A stretch of 64,000 nucleotides of DNA. It comes from Phoronis australis. Lineage: Eukaryota > Phoronida > Phoronidae. The notes below the pieces were generated by a model that ran no database searches, was not told the origin of the DNA, and saw only the letters and a program-made list of their open reading frames with translations. Below are positions 21,172-33,623 of this stretch, piece after piece. The stretch is from the NCBI GenBank assembly GCA_002633005.1, contig NMRA01000139.1:354624-418623 (forward strand), given 5' to 3'. The position numbers and the translations under genes are program-made. Position 1 is the first letter of the stretch, and every line of letters begins with the position of its first letter.

Positions 21172-24100
21172 CTGCAAAGAGAAAAATGCAATACATCAGA
21201 TTAGTCAAATTAATTAAAACATTTTGCCATGGAGCAAAATCTAAATCTCTTTGGCAAGTGACATCTGGCAATAACCTGGACGTTTTGATAACTGATATGT
21301 TTTGATATTGAATGAAACTTGGGGGTCGTGTAGGGAGGGGAAACTACGCCAAAATTCGCCTTCGTGGAAACGGTTTTAGAGGGGTAAAACGTATATCCAT
21401 TCGGACCAAAATGTCGATTTTACTCGCTTATTGATATGATATATTTTATAACACCAGTGTTCATTTGTGTGTCTAATATACTGTAGGTACGCCCTTGCCT
21501 GATCCTCAAGTGATGGGCAACCGAAGCGATCACGAGTAAAGTAGAACTAGTGTGCCTGTACATACCCACTGAATGTCGTATCTAATCACAACAGATGTTT
21601 CTCAGCAATGGATATTATAACCTTTAGGCAAGGCGTTTAATACTCAGGCTAATGTGTTTCCCTTTAAAACGGCATTTCATTCTTACTGACTGACATTGTA
21701 TAACCCAGGTCCTGATCCACACAAATATGTCCCAGGCCTTCAATTTCTGCACTATGGCGAACATTACTCTTTCTCCAAACAGATCAAAATTGGAATGGGG
21801 AAGAAAAACTGACGATCGAATATTCATCACTGGGTTTTCTAACCCTTCCAAAAACTAGACTACCTCCTCTCAGTCGAACTGCGATCTCACAATTTCGTTC
21901 GGTATTAGAAACCAACACCTCTTAGTTTATTTAACCAACAACTGGGCTAGACGATGTGTATTGAACGTGGTTTGGCATTGATGCGGTTGTAAACAGTATG
22001 TGCCAGTCAAACAAGCAAAAATTTCGAAGAAGAAGAATAAAGGTATGAAACTATGGTTTCCTTTTCAAAATTGAAAAATAACTGTTAACCGTCTTCGAAT
22101 TTTCTAAATTGGTGCACTTTAAGTGAACTTATTGAGAAGAGTTTATTTGCAACAGCGGTGACGTCATTCCACATACGAGTTTTGGTGCCTGCGGCACTGA
22201 CAAAATAACTACAGTTTGTATTTCACGCTGTTTCCACTGTGGTGACTGTGATAGCTTAGTTTTTACAGTAAGTAGACATTCCCACTGGCTCCGAAGCTTC
22301 GGTCTATGGTAACTGTCATGAATTCTCATGAAGTTCATTAAGTGCAAGTTTAATCATTTCCTATGACGTACAACTGTCCCAGTATAATAATTTATGTTAA
22401 ATAACTACTCCGGACATCCTTGTGTTTTGCTTACTATGTCACTGACTAGTACCTAAACAGCTAACTTCGGTCTTGAATCGAAGTTAACAACGCGAGCTTA
22501 CTCCAGAGTAAAGAGATGTATTTAGAAGCGAAGCGTCGACGCTTATCCTCAATGGGAACACTTAATTTCGATACCCTCGGCCACCGAAGTTAACGGCCTG
22601 GTTTACTGCGATTGCCAACAGCGTGCTGTGACTGGTTAATAATTGTTAATATTTTGTTCTAATATTTATTATTTTGGTAGTATAAGTATTCATGTTTCAA
22701 TTTATCTGTGTAGATGCTGGATTCTTTGCATTACCAAAAAATCACTGAATGTACACAAAACGAGTTCCCACCATACGACATACTGCTTTTGATCAAATCA
22801 GCTGATACTCAAGCACGACTTTGTGATAACTCAACTGAATCTTTTTCTGAATAACTCCAAAGCTGCTAGGAACGGTAATTCTTAACTTCACAGATAACGA
22901 CTGTTAACATCAACGCTTCGTTAACTGTATAGTAAAGGCTCTAAAGATTGCAATTGAACGAAACCACAAAACCGATTCCCACTGAGTTGACTTAAACAAA
23001 TCTTTGGTATAGCGTGTGTCAACAGAAACAAATCATGCACATTTGTACGAATTCTTAGGAGAATTACCGTAACTGTCGTTAAAGATGCTCTAAGACGAGA
23101 TCAGTAACTTTTTGTCTGACGATCATCTCCAATGATAAACAGCCAAGTTCGAGAGTCTCGACTGCGGTTGTACACAGATCAATATATTTTACATAATGAC
23201 CTTCGTTACAGCACCACGGAAGACACCTGATTTGGATCAATAACGTCTACTACAATTTCTTGAATTTCTACCCAAAGATTATATCGGTCATAAGTAAAGA
23301 GATCGGTATGGAAAGGTTTTGTAGCTTTATTGTGGTAGGGTATCTCAATTGCCTTCAGCACAACTGGGTAGGCTTTGACTGGATCGCGAAAATCTGGGGC
23401 ACCTTGTTAATGCGGCACTAAATTGTGCGCGTGATCCTCATGAATCAGTTTAGATATAATCATCATTGTGTTCACATTGAAATGAAAGCATAAAACGTGT
23501 CATAATTTGTTTCGACGACTATCTCGTTAGAAGTAGCAGAATCTTTCGTATAAACGGTGTTGAGAAAATTTTGTAAGTTCAAATGTAATATCAGCAAAAG
23601 TTTCAATGTTGATAACATGTTTGATTGTCATAGTCAAGCTTCCGCGTTAAACCCTCCTAGTTGGCTTCGTCAAGAACGCAAAAACAACTCGTCGGTTGTG
23701 CCACAGACGGTTCGATGAACCTCGATCGAATCAGGTCTAAAAATATCCTGTCTGGATTTGACGTTTTTTGGGAAACGAAAATCTAATATGGTCAATTCCC
23801 AGTTGTGTGGAATTCTTTGGTTACATTTGCATACGAGTTACTACGCATTCGCTTGTGAATCTGTTGGTCCTAACTGATACTGTGAAAAGAACTTGAGTGG
23901 GCAGCACAAAACGTCTGTGATGGCAGTTATAGTTCTTAAATCAAGATTCCATGGTATAGATGCCGAATAATAGTATGTAAATCAACATCCAAAACGATAT
24001 AAAGTATTACTTACAACAACGATTTTTAGAAAGGTATTTTGATGTCGCAAGCGCACGCTCAGAAATGACGAGAAATTCACGTTTGTGCACGTGGTTGCTC

Positions 24101-27100
24101 TTGCAAATAATGGTGGTTATTTCCTGAATAAACACAACATAGAGCGTGCACCACAGTGACTGCAGCAACGTTCTTGGCGATTAGTAAACTCTAGAAAGCG
24201 GTTGAATCATGACGAGGCGAAAATCGAATTTTAAATGGAGCGACGTACTGAAGGAAAGAGTGCAAGAAACTGTTTGATCTAAGCGCAAAGGCAGTTTCAG
24301 GATGAAAAAAAAAGAATTTCCCGGCCTCTCTAGTCATAGAGTTTCACCTACCTCAAGGTACCAATGGACAAGTCGTTCACTTGTCCTACCTTTTCGATGA
24401 TGTCTCCTGGAAGAACAGTGGCTTCCGGTAACTTGGGCGTGATCACTTTAACGCCCTTGTTGGGCAGTATTGCCAACGGTGGCGCTGACTTCACGCGCAG
24501 TCTTCGATCTCTCACGCGCGGCGTCAGCGGACGATTTGGGAACGCGTTGCGTTTTCTCTCCTGCAAATCTCTGAGCGCTTTTTCAAGCAATAACGCTCTG
24601 GCAGACGCTTGCTCCTGTCGCTTATATTTCGTATAGGTGTCCAACGCTTTTCCAAGCATGTAATGGTACTCGCCGTCTATATCTAAAATGATGCGCAATG
24701 AGCTTAGTTTTGATAACGAAAAAACCTACCTCCTTTTCTTGGGTAGATTATCAACTGTCATTGCATACCTCTGGTCAGCCATATTCGCTGACCAGTGACT
24801 CAGAGATGGACGACCAAATAATAGTTTGTTGTCGTCTCAATTGATTAGTAGGGCTGAACCATTTCAACCGTGATCGACGCCGCCAGTCTCATACGTGAAT
24901 GAGGAATAAGATATTCATGCTCTATTCGAGTTACAAGGCTCGTAAATCATAATTTTCATTTTATATCCTAAAGCGTCTGCATGTTGACTAATCAATAACG
25001 TGGATTATTGCGCGTAGTTTACTCAATTTGGGGACAAAAGAAGCGAAACTGCATTAGAATCACGAGTTTTAAAACTGAGGATTGCTTCAATTTGGGAAAT
25101 AGCATTCTTTCGCTTTTACGCCTTTATCGCTTGGAATGAGACAAAAATATGCAAGGAATCTGCAAAACGCAAGTACAATTATTTATCTGAAGATTTTTAA
25201 GGACCGACATTATAAAAACGTAAAATCATCGCTTACTTGGATTGCTCGAGCTGGAAACCACACCTCACGATGGAGGAACGACAAAAAAATAAACATATGC
25301 TAATGTTATCAGTCCTCGATTCTGCGGCTTTTTGCCGCATCTCTCCCGACGTTGAAATGGTTCGGTCCTGAAGTATTGATCGAAATATTTACACAGTTGT
25401 GCGCTTGTCTGCACCACAGATAGACACAGAAGGCAACTGAATGTGTTAATCTTTTACCGTGCTGACATAATGCTGCTATCAATGAAACTGTTGTTTTTGT
25501 CTTGATAAACTTGGAAGCTTAGAATCAAAGGATCATCGAAAACAAACGTAGCAAGAAGGCCCTGCCATTTATAACGTATGCCCTGTATTAAGAACGCACG
25601 CATTCTGGTGTCGTGGAGGGAATCGCACCACTTCAGCAGTCGAGCAATGATTTGTTGATTTCATCAAAGTTAACGTTTTTGATGTTTAAACTTAACTTCA
25701 ACTTCGCTGTCGAAACAAAAAACCAACGCGTTTAAATTTAATGTAAAGAGAGAGTGCAATCTACAATCATTTGTGACAGAAAACGTTTTAACGTTTTACA
25801 ATAAAAATGTGCAGTGAGCGCCTTTAATTCTTCCCAAAACAAACTTCTGATTTAGGTCACTTACCGTTGTAAAATTGATGTCTTCTGCTTACTTATACAG
25901 ACTATAAATGAATTCTTAGATTGAGAAGAACTATTGCTTAAGGTACTTATCAAGAGTTTGGCGTGTCACGGAGGGTTCTTTTATGCACCGAGCTTGGTAT
26001 AAAGCAATAATGAAAACTGTCACTTTCCAATTCGAAAAATCACTTCACACCTGATTCAGGAACAAGTTGATGCTAATCTCATAGGGATAATGGTCTAAAT
26101 CCAAAGTAATTTTCTTAGATGTAACGTAGGTTTGTACAGCATCTTTTCAAAGCTGAATTTTTTAGCCCTCGTGGATTGTAATTATATTTTATTCGGTGTT
26201 CCTTCAACTTACCGTATTTGTTAACCGTTGCAACGCTGCACTCTATGACTCGCCCCGGCGGAAGCTAAAACGACGGAACATCGTACAGAATTATTGTGTG
26301 AACAAGAGGAGGAAATCACATAGAAAGACCCTACAAAATGTTGCCATAGTTATGCAACTGCCGCGGCCAGTATATGAAACTGTACACGCGTCAACATGTG
26401 CGGAAGTAGTAAGCAAAACTGAAGGGAAGTGTTTTGAAATGGCACACGAGAGGATTGACTTATCCGTTAAAAATGATAGATGTTGGCACGTTCCCAGTTT
26501 TAAGATAAATTAATTAAAAATGTCAATTAAGGACAAAAGAATACGAAATCGATGACACGTGCTCATGGAAGGCCCAGCTGCGTCTATATGTGACGCTTAG
26601 GTACATACATGCGCCAAGACCCAAAATCACACAACTTTCCACAGAGGCCTGGAATGCGATAAACAGACTGTATTGCAATTCTGAAAGTGGTTCTCTGCAC
26701 TGTAACTGAATTCAACCTGCTCACCAGGTATTTGTAGAGTTTATTCGTAAAGATTTATTATGTCTATTGATATCAAAACATTTTCTTTTAATTTCAAATT
26801 TAAAAAAGGATCTATTAGCTGCTCGCTACTTCGTCGATTTTTCTCAAACAAAGCAAAGCACGTCTCCTTATTTCGTCTGGCAAGACATAGACTTGACACA
26901 TTTCCCTTATATGGAAAATGTGAAATTTGACTTCAAGCAACTGACTGTGTGGACATGCGCGCATTTAACATACGAGGGAGGAAGATGAGAAACTCTGTGG
27001 TAACCACTGTGTAACAGATTTTTCCTTCGCGCGTATTTCAAAAATCGTGAATTTTGTGATATTTTCTGGAAATTCCCTCACAGGGGAAGGCGAATACTCT

Positions 27101-28747
27101 GTACAAGACGTTGCGAGATGGTGCTTTCGTCAGAAATTGTTTAAAAGATATTTTTGACGAACTTTCGCATTCCACGCCTCTTTAAAAACACAGTATTTCC
27201 AATATTGGAGAAGGCCTATCTGTACGGGCCTCATTGCGCGCGCGCTGAAAGGTGGCAGCCAAAATGTACAAATCGACGTATAAGCGCCTTTTATAGGGTG
27301 TGTACATAGTGTGTTGTATATTCGAGAAAGTCGGTTTTGAAAAATAATCGATGTTGCTCCAGTGTTTTGCATATAAGATCACATGCGTTCACGTAGACTA
27401 ATAGGCTTAGAAACGTGTCTCTTCAGCTGAGCGCATGTCTTAAACTAGCCATGTTGTGGTTTTGCCCGTTTTAACCGCTTTTCCAAATCATTATCCACTC
27501 TTGTCAACGTTAATTGTTAACGCATAACTGTAACATAAATATCAGTAAATTTGCAACCTGACACAATAACATGGTTAATGCCATTTTATACAAAAATAGA
27601 GAGAAGTAAATGAAGTTTAAGGAACAGACGATTTGCTCGAGAAAGATGACAAGTCATTTCAGCTCGTTTGAATTACCTTACGTGGCGTAATGGGCTCTCT
27701 GTTCATTTGTTTCCTCTCCATTACTGTATGGGTTTTTGGCGCATTAGTGAAATCTTCATTTCCACTTTGTCTTTCCTCTGTAGGCGTCGTTCCTTCCAGA
27801 ATTTCCTCAACGACCTCTTCCACAACCGATTCATCGGGAATAGATTGTCTTTCACAATGAGTTGACTGTATATCGTCACTCGGCATTTCCGATGTAGTCG
27901 CGTCTTCCTTAGCAACAAGTTCATCCACGGTTTCCGTATTTCTGTCGTCTGCTTCAATCTCAGTCATATTATTCTCAGTTGATTGGTTGTGAGTTCTCTT
28001 CTCTGTTCCATTCATTGTACTTTTAGCTGTGGTATGCGCATTTTTGATACACTTCTTTGAAAGTGTTTGTCCCTTGACGCCCGACATTGAATCATTTGAT
28101 AAAGATTCCTTCCTATGCATTCGTCTTTGCATATCAGGGTTCGAATTAGGCCTTTTAACCTGAGAATTAACAATCTGTAAAGGTTGATTTTTAATTTGTG
28201 ATCTTTTTTGAAAAGATTTTGTTGTTTCATTTGGTTTATTGATGTCTAAAGTCAGTTTAACTGGGGTTGCTCCATTCACATAGGACTGCATTATGGACTC
28301 GAATTTCACTCTGGACGCCTTTTCAAGCTGTGCATCTCTCGCGCTAAGTGACATGTTATTCTTCTGGCTATCACCATCGTCTATGTTACCTTCCGCTGAG
28401 TTTCTCATCTCATCTACGTCGTTCGAAGCATCATCACTGGCAGCTTTTTCAGCATAGCTGCACCATGAACTTTCACAAGGAGAACTGCCAGTGTTTTCCC
28501 GCTGTTTTTCCAATTGGTTAAAGTTTGAGTCGTCTGCCGTTTTCCTTTTTGTATCCTCTCGTCCTGCCGTGTCGATTGAAGGCTTCTCACTTGTTTCTCT
28601 CGTTATTATATCAGTTTCTTCCTCAGGTAGAACCGAGTGATTGCTATCATCAAGCGGATTATCCTGACCCAGTGCTTCTGTGAGATCGACGTAGAGCTTC
28701 TTTCTGGGCTGCTCCGTTAGGCTGTTTGGCCTTGGCAAAGAAGTCAT
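20742..28747 (-). CDS. Spliced gene for an uncharacterised polar/basic protein (full span)
   Basis: I assembled this model from reading frame and splice sites. Exon 1 is 28747-27677, a 52-nt exon 2 is 26264-26213, exon 3 is 24682-24352 and exon 4 is 21171-20742. They join without a frame break into 627 residues plus stop. Using the donor at 27682 and skipping exon 2 also keeps frame, giving 608 residues. The N-terminal half is acidic, Ser/Thr/Asn/Gln-rich and probably disordered. A charged helix of about 45 residues follows (exon 3). The C-terminal third is basic and Pro/Ser-rich with repeated [KR]SAPP motifs (VKSAPP, CRSAPP). No signal peptide, membrane segment or catalytic motif is visible, so a cytosolic or nuclear scaffold-like role is conceivable but unproven. 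I do not recognise the family. There is an in-frame TGA 27 nt upstream of the ATG. No neighbouring gene suggests a function. Confidence 0.7.
21172..24351 (-). other. Intron 3 (3180 bp)
   Basis: It begins gtaggtga and ends tctttgcag on the minus strand. Inside I see only scattered short hairpins such as 'taacttcg..cgaagtta' (22463-22490). No additional exon is needed by phase, and no mobile element is recognised. Confidence 0.6.
24352..24682 (-). CDS. Exon 3 of the uncharacterised gene (charged helix)
   Basis: The acceptor is catcattttag|atatag and the donor is ttgag|gtaggtga. The exon starts with the last two bases of a codon and ends with the first two, AG. It encodes IDGEYHYMLGKALDTYTKYK and then a long helix with alternating charges ('RALLLEKALRDLQERKR'). 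A basic stretch follows (LTPRVRDRRLRVKSAPPLAI) and a less charged end containing PGDIIEKVGQVNDL. The helix may form a coiled coil. The AG at its end combines with the A at the start of exon 4 to make an Arg codon, which confirms the junction. Confidence 0.75.
24683..26212 (-). other. Intron 2 (1530 bp)
   Basis: It begins gtaagttg and ends cattttag. Cryptic donors exist on the minus strand near 25865 (acg|gtaagtga) and 25234 (ccaa|gtaagcg), but no adjoining open exon of compatible phase is evident. No repeat is recognised. Confidence 0.5.
26213..26264 (-). CDS. Probable 52-nt exon 2, possibly alternative
   Basis: The acceptor is tccgtcgttttag| and the donor acg|gtaagttg, close to consensus. 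The exon encodes LPPGRVIECSVATVNKY plus one base. That base completes a GAT codon with exon 3, giving Y-D-I-D-G across the junction. It is needed if exon 1 ends at 27677, and must be skipped if exon 1 ends at 27682. The length is 1 modulo 3, exactly as the phases of exons 1 and 3 require. Chance is possible for so short a piece. Confidence 0.5.
26265..27676 (-). other. Intron 1 (1412 bp, or 1417 with the other donor)
   Basis: It lies between the exon 1 donor pair and the exon 2 acceptor. It contains only short chance frames on both strands, and no repeat is recognised. Confidence 0.5.
27677..28747 (-). CDS. Exon 1 of the uncharacterised gene (start codon)
   Basis: It begins MTSLPRPNSLTEQ with A at -3 of the ATG (ttaaaATGa). 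An in-frame TGA 27 nt upstream supports this start unless a 5' intron exists. It is an open frame of about 357 codons with a strong bias to D, E, S, T, N and Q. It contains an acidic run VVEEVVEEILEG near residue 320 and a segment KVKLT-like around residues 163-170, and looks intrinsically disordered. The exon can end at 27677 (cgtaag|gtaatt, phase 0) or at 27682 (ccac|gtaagg, phase 1). The frame runs on only six codons past the first donor before a TGA. The length and amino-acid bias over more than 1 kb make a chance frame unlikely. Confidence 0.75.
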
Positions 28748-31700
28748 TTTAACGTCCTTCGTCTTTTGTGCTCACCTATTCATTCCACTTGTTTTGAGTG
28801 CTTATTTTTAGTTGATTCATCCTTCAATAGTTCACTTCAGCATGGTCTAGATGTCAGACTTCTGAAATTACAATTTAACAATGGCGCGTATAAAGAATTT
28901 ATGCATCGTTGTCTGTGTCGAATTCGAAATCAGCACAAATAAATAAATTAGTGGCTATGATAATGGCTTGTGATATTTGAATATGTGTATCTTATCGAGT
29001 TGATGTCTCTAGAGACGCCTAATTAATCAGGACGGGTCACCGCTTAAAAGAATATGAGCAAGTAATGTACATTTCGACATACCAAAGCAACGGGAAGAGA
29101 CTGGGCGAGTTATATATGCTTTGGCATTAGTCACTCAGTTGCCCTTTGCAGGAAATCTACAAATGATTTCCAATCCACTAAAGCTCCCCGGGAAGTCTAA
29201 ACTTTCTGGATCACACCAGATTCTTGGAAAGAATTCGGAGTTACGCAGTTTTTTTAGAAACGTCCGGTGATTGAGAGTCTAGTTCTCAGCACTGTAAGCC
29301 TACTAAATATAATCTGAAATTTAATCTGAGAAAATAAGTGCAGCTTGCGATGGTAATACTCTTTACATGCAGCTCTCCCAGATTGAAGTATTATGTAACA
29401 TACATTTGGACATATCGCACGAAATGAACAAAACAAAAAGCTATTATCGTTAAATACGTTTTCCTTGGCACATTACCCATTTTCAGTCATACAAGTTGAC
29501 TTATAACATGCATCGTTACAGCTGCAAAAGAATGAGAGGCGAGGATGCGGTGGACTGATTTGAACGGGCCAAGTTATTGGGTGGTAAAGTGACCGTTACC
29601 ACCGTGTCCCCGCGCGCGTGAGTTAGGCAGTTACCCGTTTGTAACTTTATACGTATACATAAAACTACTCCAAAATGTCAATTACCCGAAGAAAAAACTT
29701 GTTTTGAGTAACCTGTTCTGCTACAGACTGTGTATGTGAATTTGAAACAAACTTGTATCTACCGAAAGAATGGGCAACACGTAGCTTTTGGTTGGGTAGG
29801 TAGGATGCCTGCGGCATTCAGGGTGATGTAATTGCTTACCGAAGGGAGACTTCTACTTATCTACATTTATAAGCGCGTACGATACACATGAAATTTGACC
29901 CACACGAAAGTTAATTGTTACTGCAAATAAAATTTTGTTCGTGGGATTAAACATTTTGTTGTAAACCTCACCTGCAGCGAGCTCTTTCTTCAACAGAATA
30001 TCCGTGTAATCAAAATATTTGTTACCATGCAACCCTACGCCTTTGACGAGACTGTTTTTTGTAATTTGTCATGCAGTTAACTATTAATTTTCTGTAACCG
30101 ATATGGCTGTCACGAAAGATAAGATTATGCCCGGATACACATTTCATCCACTTTAATTTTGAACGATCCGTGTACTTTGAATTTAAATTAAATCTTCAAT
30201 TCAAATTAAATCTTCAACCGTGTACATAGTATTTTGTTTTATCTGACGAGGGTAGAAGCGACGATGTTATGGGTTAACTTTTTGCGAGTGGCCGTTTCTG
30301 ATAGATACAGGCCTTTTTAAATTTACTTATAAAAATACTGCTGAAAAAGCGGTTTCGGTCACCGGTTAATAATAAAGACCTTGCCTACTACTTTTAGCCG
30401 GTGAACTAAAAAATCATAATACAATAAACGAGTACATAGCATTTCAGGCCATCCCTCGAATTAATTATTTGTCTTTAAATTGTGCCATTTGTCGAATCGT
30501 TAACGTCCGGCATTACATGTAAAATTTAGTTGTAATTTCATAAAACATTTTCATCGAGGTTAGCTCATCGGTGCGGAGTTCTCGGTGACTTCCCTACATA
30601 AGTGCCCTCAACTCATTCCCACCTGTTGCGCACTAAACCACAGCGGTTGTTCTCGATCAACGTAGTCTTCATCGTCTACTCACAAGTACGTCGTTATTAG
30701 GATTTTGGTCAGTTTGACGAATGTTCATTTGCAGTTAATGTAATATTTTCTTCTCGTATCCACCTTTATAGTTCACTTCGTGCAGTTTTCTTCTCAGAGT
30801 CACGAACACTCCTCCATAGGCCAAAGATAACAGATGCCTGTCACAGTGCGCCCCCTACCTGCTGTGTAATCGCCTGCGACACATACATGTACGGCAGAAC
30901 TTGTGCCAGAGAATGTACGCTAACCCCTGGTACTTATGTGACAATTTACTTCTCAAAAATACCTTTTCGATTACCATCACAGTCGAACAGCTCTGTCTAC
31001 CATCTTTTGTGTAACATCATCGTCACCATTGACTTGCGACTCACATTAAAAAGTGACTTTTGCGTCTAGTTGCGGTTTTATCGCGTCGTCCTTCGTCCGT
31101 TTACACTTTTGACTTATCTAAGTGGCTCATGGCACACTCGGGTTACAATGTTGATGTGAAGTAGGGAGAAACGAAGCTCCGGATAAACAGAGTATACAAA
31201 ACGTTTTTATGAAGCAATTACAATATCGGGTTAGACTACTTTATTCATTTATAATCGCGCATTGAATCTCTTAGTCTATTGTTGTTAGGAAAGGTTTAAG
31301 GTGCCTGTGAATGGCGTTGTTTGTATTGGTTGGATATCGTACAATGCCCTTGGTTATGGGATTGAGAGAGACTAACAACACGAACGGAACTAGCGCGGTT
31401 CATTTGTTCCGGGTGTTCGGATATTATATCTGACAGAAGCGCTATCTCTCGAGAAGAAATGAGTTTAGTGCCACAGGTTGCTTGGAAACCCGGAGGGTGG
31501 GGGTGTGGGGGGGGGAGGGATTAAACAGATGAGGTATAAGATACTTAAAGCTTAGATGGTGGATTTTCGTTCGCTGCGAAAATAGGCGCATTTTGTGTTT
31601 TGATTTCCTCAAATTCCTCAAAACATAATAAAACTGTTTTTTGCGCAGTAATTAGTTTTTAAAGGGTTAGATAGTGTTTTAATTGGTTTGATGTACTTGA

Positions 31701-33122
31701 TTAGATTTCATATTGCTGTACATGTATGTACTTGGTGGTTGATGGTTGAATTAATAAATGTTTACCTCGAAAAAATAAGAAAACTAAGATTGTTATTAAC
31801 TTATGGTTTGTACAGCCAGGAATGACATAAAACAACACGCTGGCGCATTCCAGTTTAAATTGTGCATGCGCTTGTTTATTTGGTTCAAAACACAAAAAGA
31901 TGTCAATTCATTAGGGGCTACTCGATTACTTTTTGACCGGAAGCGGGACGTAGTGGGAATATTAAGATACCCCATTGAGATAGAGGGTATGAGAAAGATT
32001 GATTTGTAGACTTTTTGTGTTCCATGAAAAAGTGGCACAGTTTCGTAAACGTGACTCTTTCGTGGATTCTTAGACATTAACAACTTAAGCTTGGAACAAC
32101 TACAGTCGATAAATCTGCCACGGAAAGTCTTTTGCAAAAACGTTTTGAAGGCATGGATAAAAATATAAAAGCCATCCACAGATTTTGAGTAGGAAGCTGG
32201 CGAAGAGTACCGAGCTTGCAACCATTTTGTGGGGAATAAAGGTAAACTACATGTCTATCCAGTTGATTAGTATTGGGACCCGCTCCAAGAAAAATGACTT
32301 AGCTAAGACAAATCTTAAATTTAAGTCAACTTGAAACTTGTCCGTTCCAGAGAAAGTGATGTGAATTTGACTTCAGTTTTGTCTTAAGTTCGACTAACTT
32401 AACGGGTGTGGAAGTTTCAAAGTCTGGAAGTCGAGACAAATCTTAGACTTAATGAGTCAAAAATGAATTTTATTTATGTACGAGGGATACTTTCTTGTGT
32501 ATTTTTAAACGCAGTAGGCAACGTACTTGTAGTGTTGTGGCTACTCACTGTGTGGCTAGAGCCAGTCTCATTCCAAGCCTCGAGATGGCGCTTTAGAAAC
32601 TATGCTGGTATCGTTCAGCGGCAGACGACCAACACAGAAACATTGAGAAAACAAGTTCAGGTACTGTTTCATAATAAAAGGTGTTATTAATAGTCTAAAT
32701 TCCTGATATTTATATTACGACGCACCAAAATCTTGAGATGGTGACAACTGAAAGACTCGGGAAGTTAGATTTGGACTTGAAATTGGATTTAGTCTCGCAA
32801 TTCGACCATGTCTCACGGCAATCACCTTCACAACTTTAGCGTGGGTAGAGTGCAGGAAAGAGCCTTACGCTAGGACCTCGCTAAAATGTAGCCAAAATGA
32901 CATGTTCTTATTTAAAATACACGGCAATATGTCACGTAATCTCGCGAAGTGTTGCCTTTTAACGAGGACCTAGCTTTACTGAACTTTACCATGGCATTCG
33001 ACGTTCAATTGCAATTGGTCAAGGCCTCAACTCAAGACTCAAGTAGGCTTACACAGTGAACACCGTCTCCAGCTAGAGACAGTGGTCACTGACTACTGTT
33101 CAAGTAGTAGTTTGCATGTAAA
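28748..33122. other. Upstream flank of the gene; no gene seen
   Basis: This is presumed to hold the promoter and any 5' non-coding exon of the minus-strand gene, but no TATA box or initiator can be chosen with confidence. It holds a short direct repeat 'aaattaaatcttcaa' (30181-30219) and a G-rich run at 31493-31521. From 32270 to 32800 there are AT-rich stretches with weak internal inverted repeats ('agacaaatctta', 'tttgtcttaag'). Confidence 0.35.
31493..31521 (+). other. G-rich tract, potential G-quadruplex
   Basis: It reads as G3TG5TGTG9AG3, four or more runs of at least three G in 30 bases on the plus strand. The role is unknown. Confidence 0.5.
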
Positions 33123-33600
33123 ACAATAGTTCGACCCACCTTGGAATATACCTCTACTGTTTGGGACCCCTATACCCACAAAGACGTCATTACTGCTGTA
33201 GTAGAGAAAGTATCTAAGGAGCAGAGCTCAGCTCGTTGGGTCACGAAATGGTTCAATTCGTTTATCCTCTGTTGTGTCAATGTTAGAAACCTTCAACTGG
33301 CCAAATCTCAGTCACTGACACAAAATCTGTAGGCTGACAATGTTTTACAAGTATGATAAGTCGGTGATCATCAACTCTGTTGTTGCCCCTGTCACTGACA
33401 GATCCTGCTCTCTCTCAGCTTGGCATCTGTACTAGGTCATCCAGTTATAGTATTGCAATAAATAGGACATATTACAGGAAAAAGACATACTTTCCTGGAA
33501 TATTCGCGAACTGGAATAGCTTGCCAGGCTTCATTACATCAGTCTCTTCTCTGGACATCTTTCTCAGCAAGCTATCTGCCTTTCTGAAGTAACATAGTCG
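33123..33600 (+). pseudogene. CR1/L2-like LINE fragment (reverse transcriptase C-terminus)
   Basis: Frames on the plus strand give 'TLEYTSTVWDPYTHKDVITAVVEKV' and 'SSARWVTKWF', then after frame shifts 'NRTYYRKKTYFPGIFANWNS' and 'FITSVSSLDIFLSKLSAFLK'. This is the conserved C-terminal order of CR1/L2 polymerases (EYxSxVWDPYT..., RAARWV, NWNSLP, SLDxFKxKL). It is truncated at the 5' end and frame-shifted. It is followed by a short inverted pair, 'gggtgcctcc..ggggcaccc' (33601-33623), typical of such 3' ends. Confidence 0.75.
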
Positions 33601-33623
33601 GGTGCCTCCATCTGGGGCACCCG

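Noticed and set aside
28748-28790. Donor-like 'aatag|gtgagc' upstream of the ATG on minus
   Set aside because: It could belong to a 5' non-coding exon, but there is no independent evidence, and the in-frame stop there already fits a simple 5' leader.
31796-32221. 141-codon minus-strand frame
   Set aside because: No recognisable motif, no splice sites at its edges, and an overlapping frame on the other strand. It fits chance.
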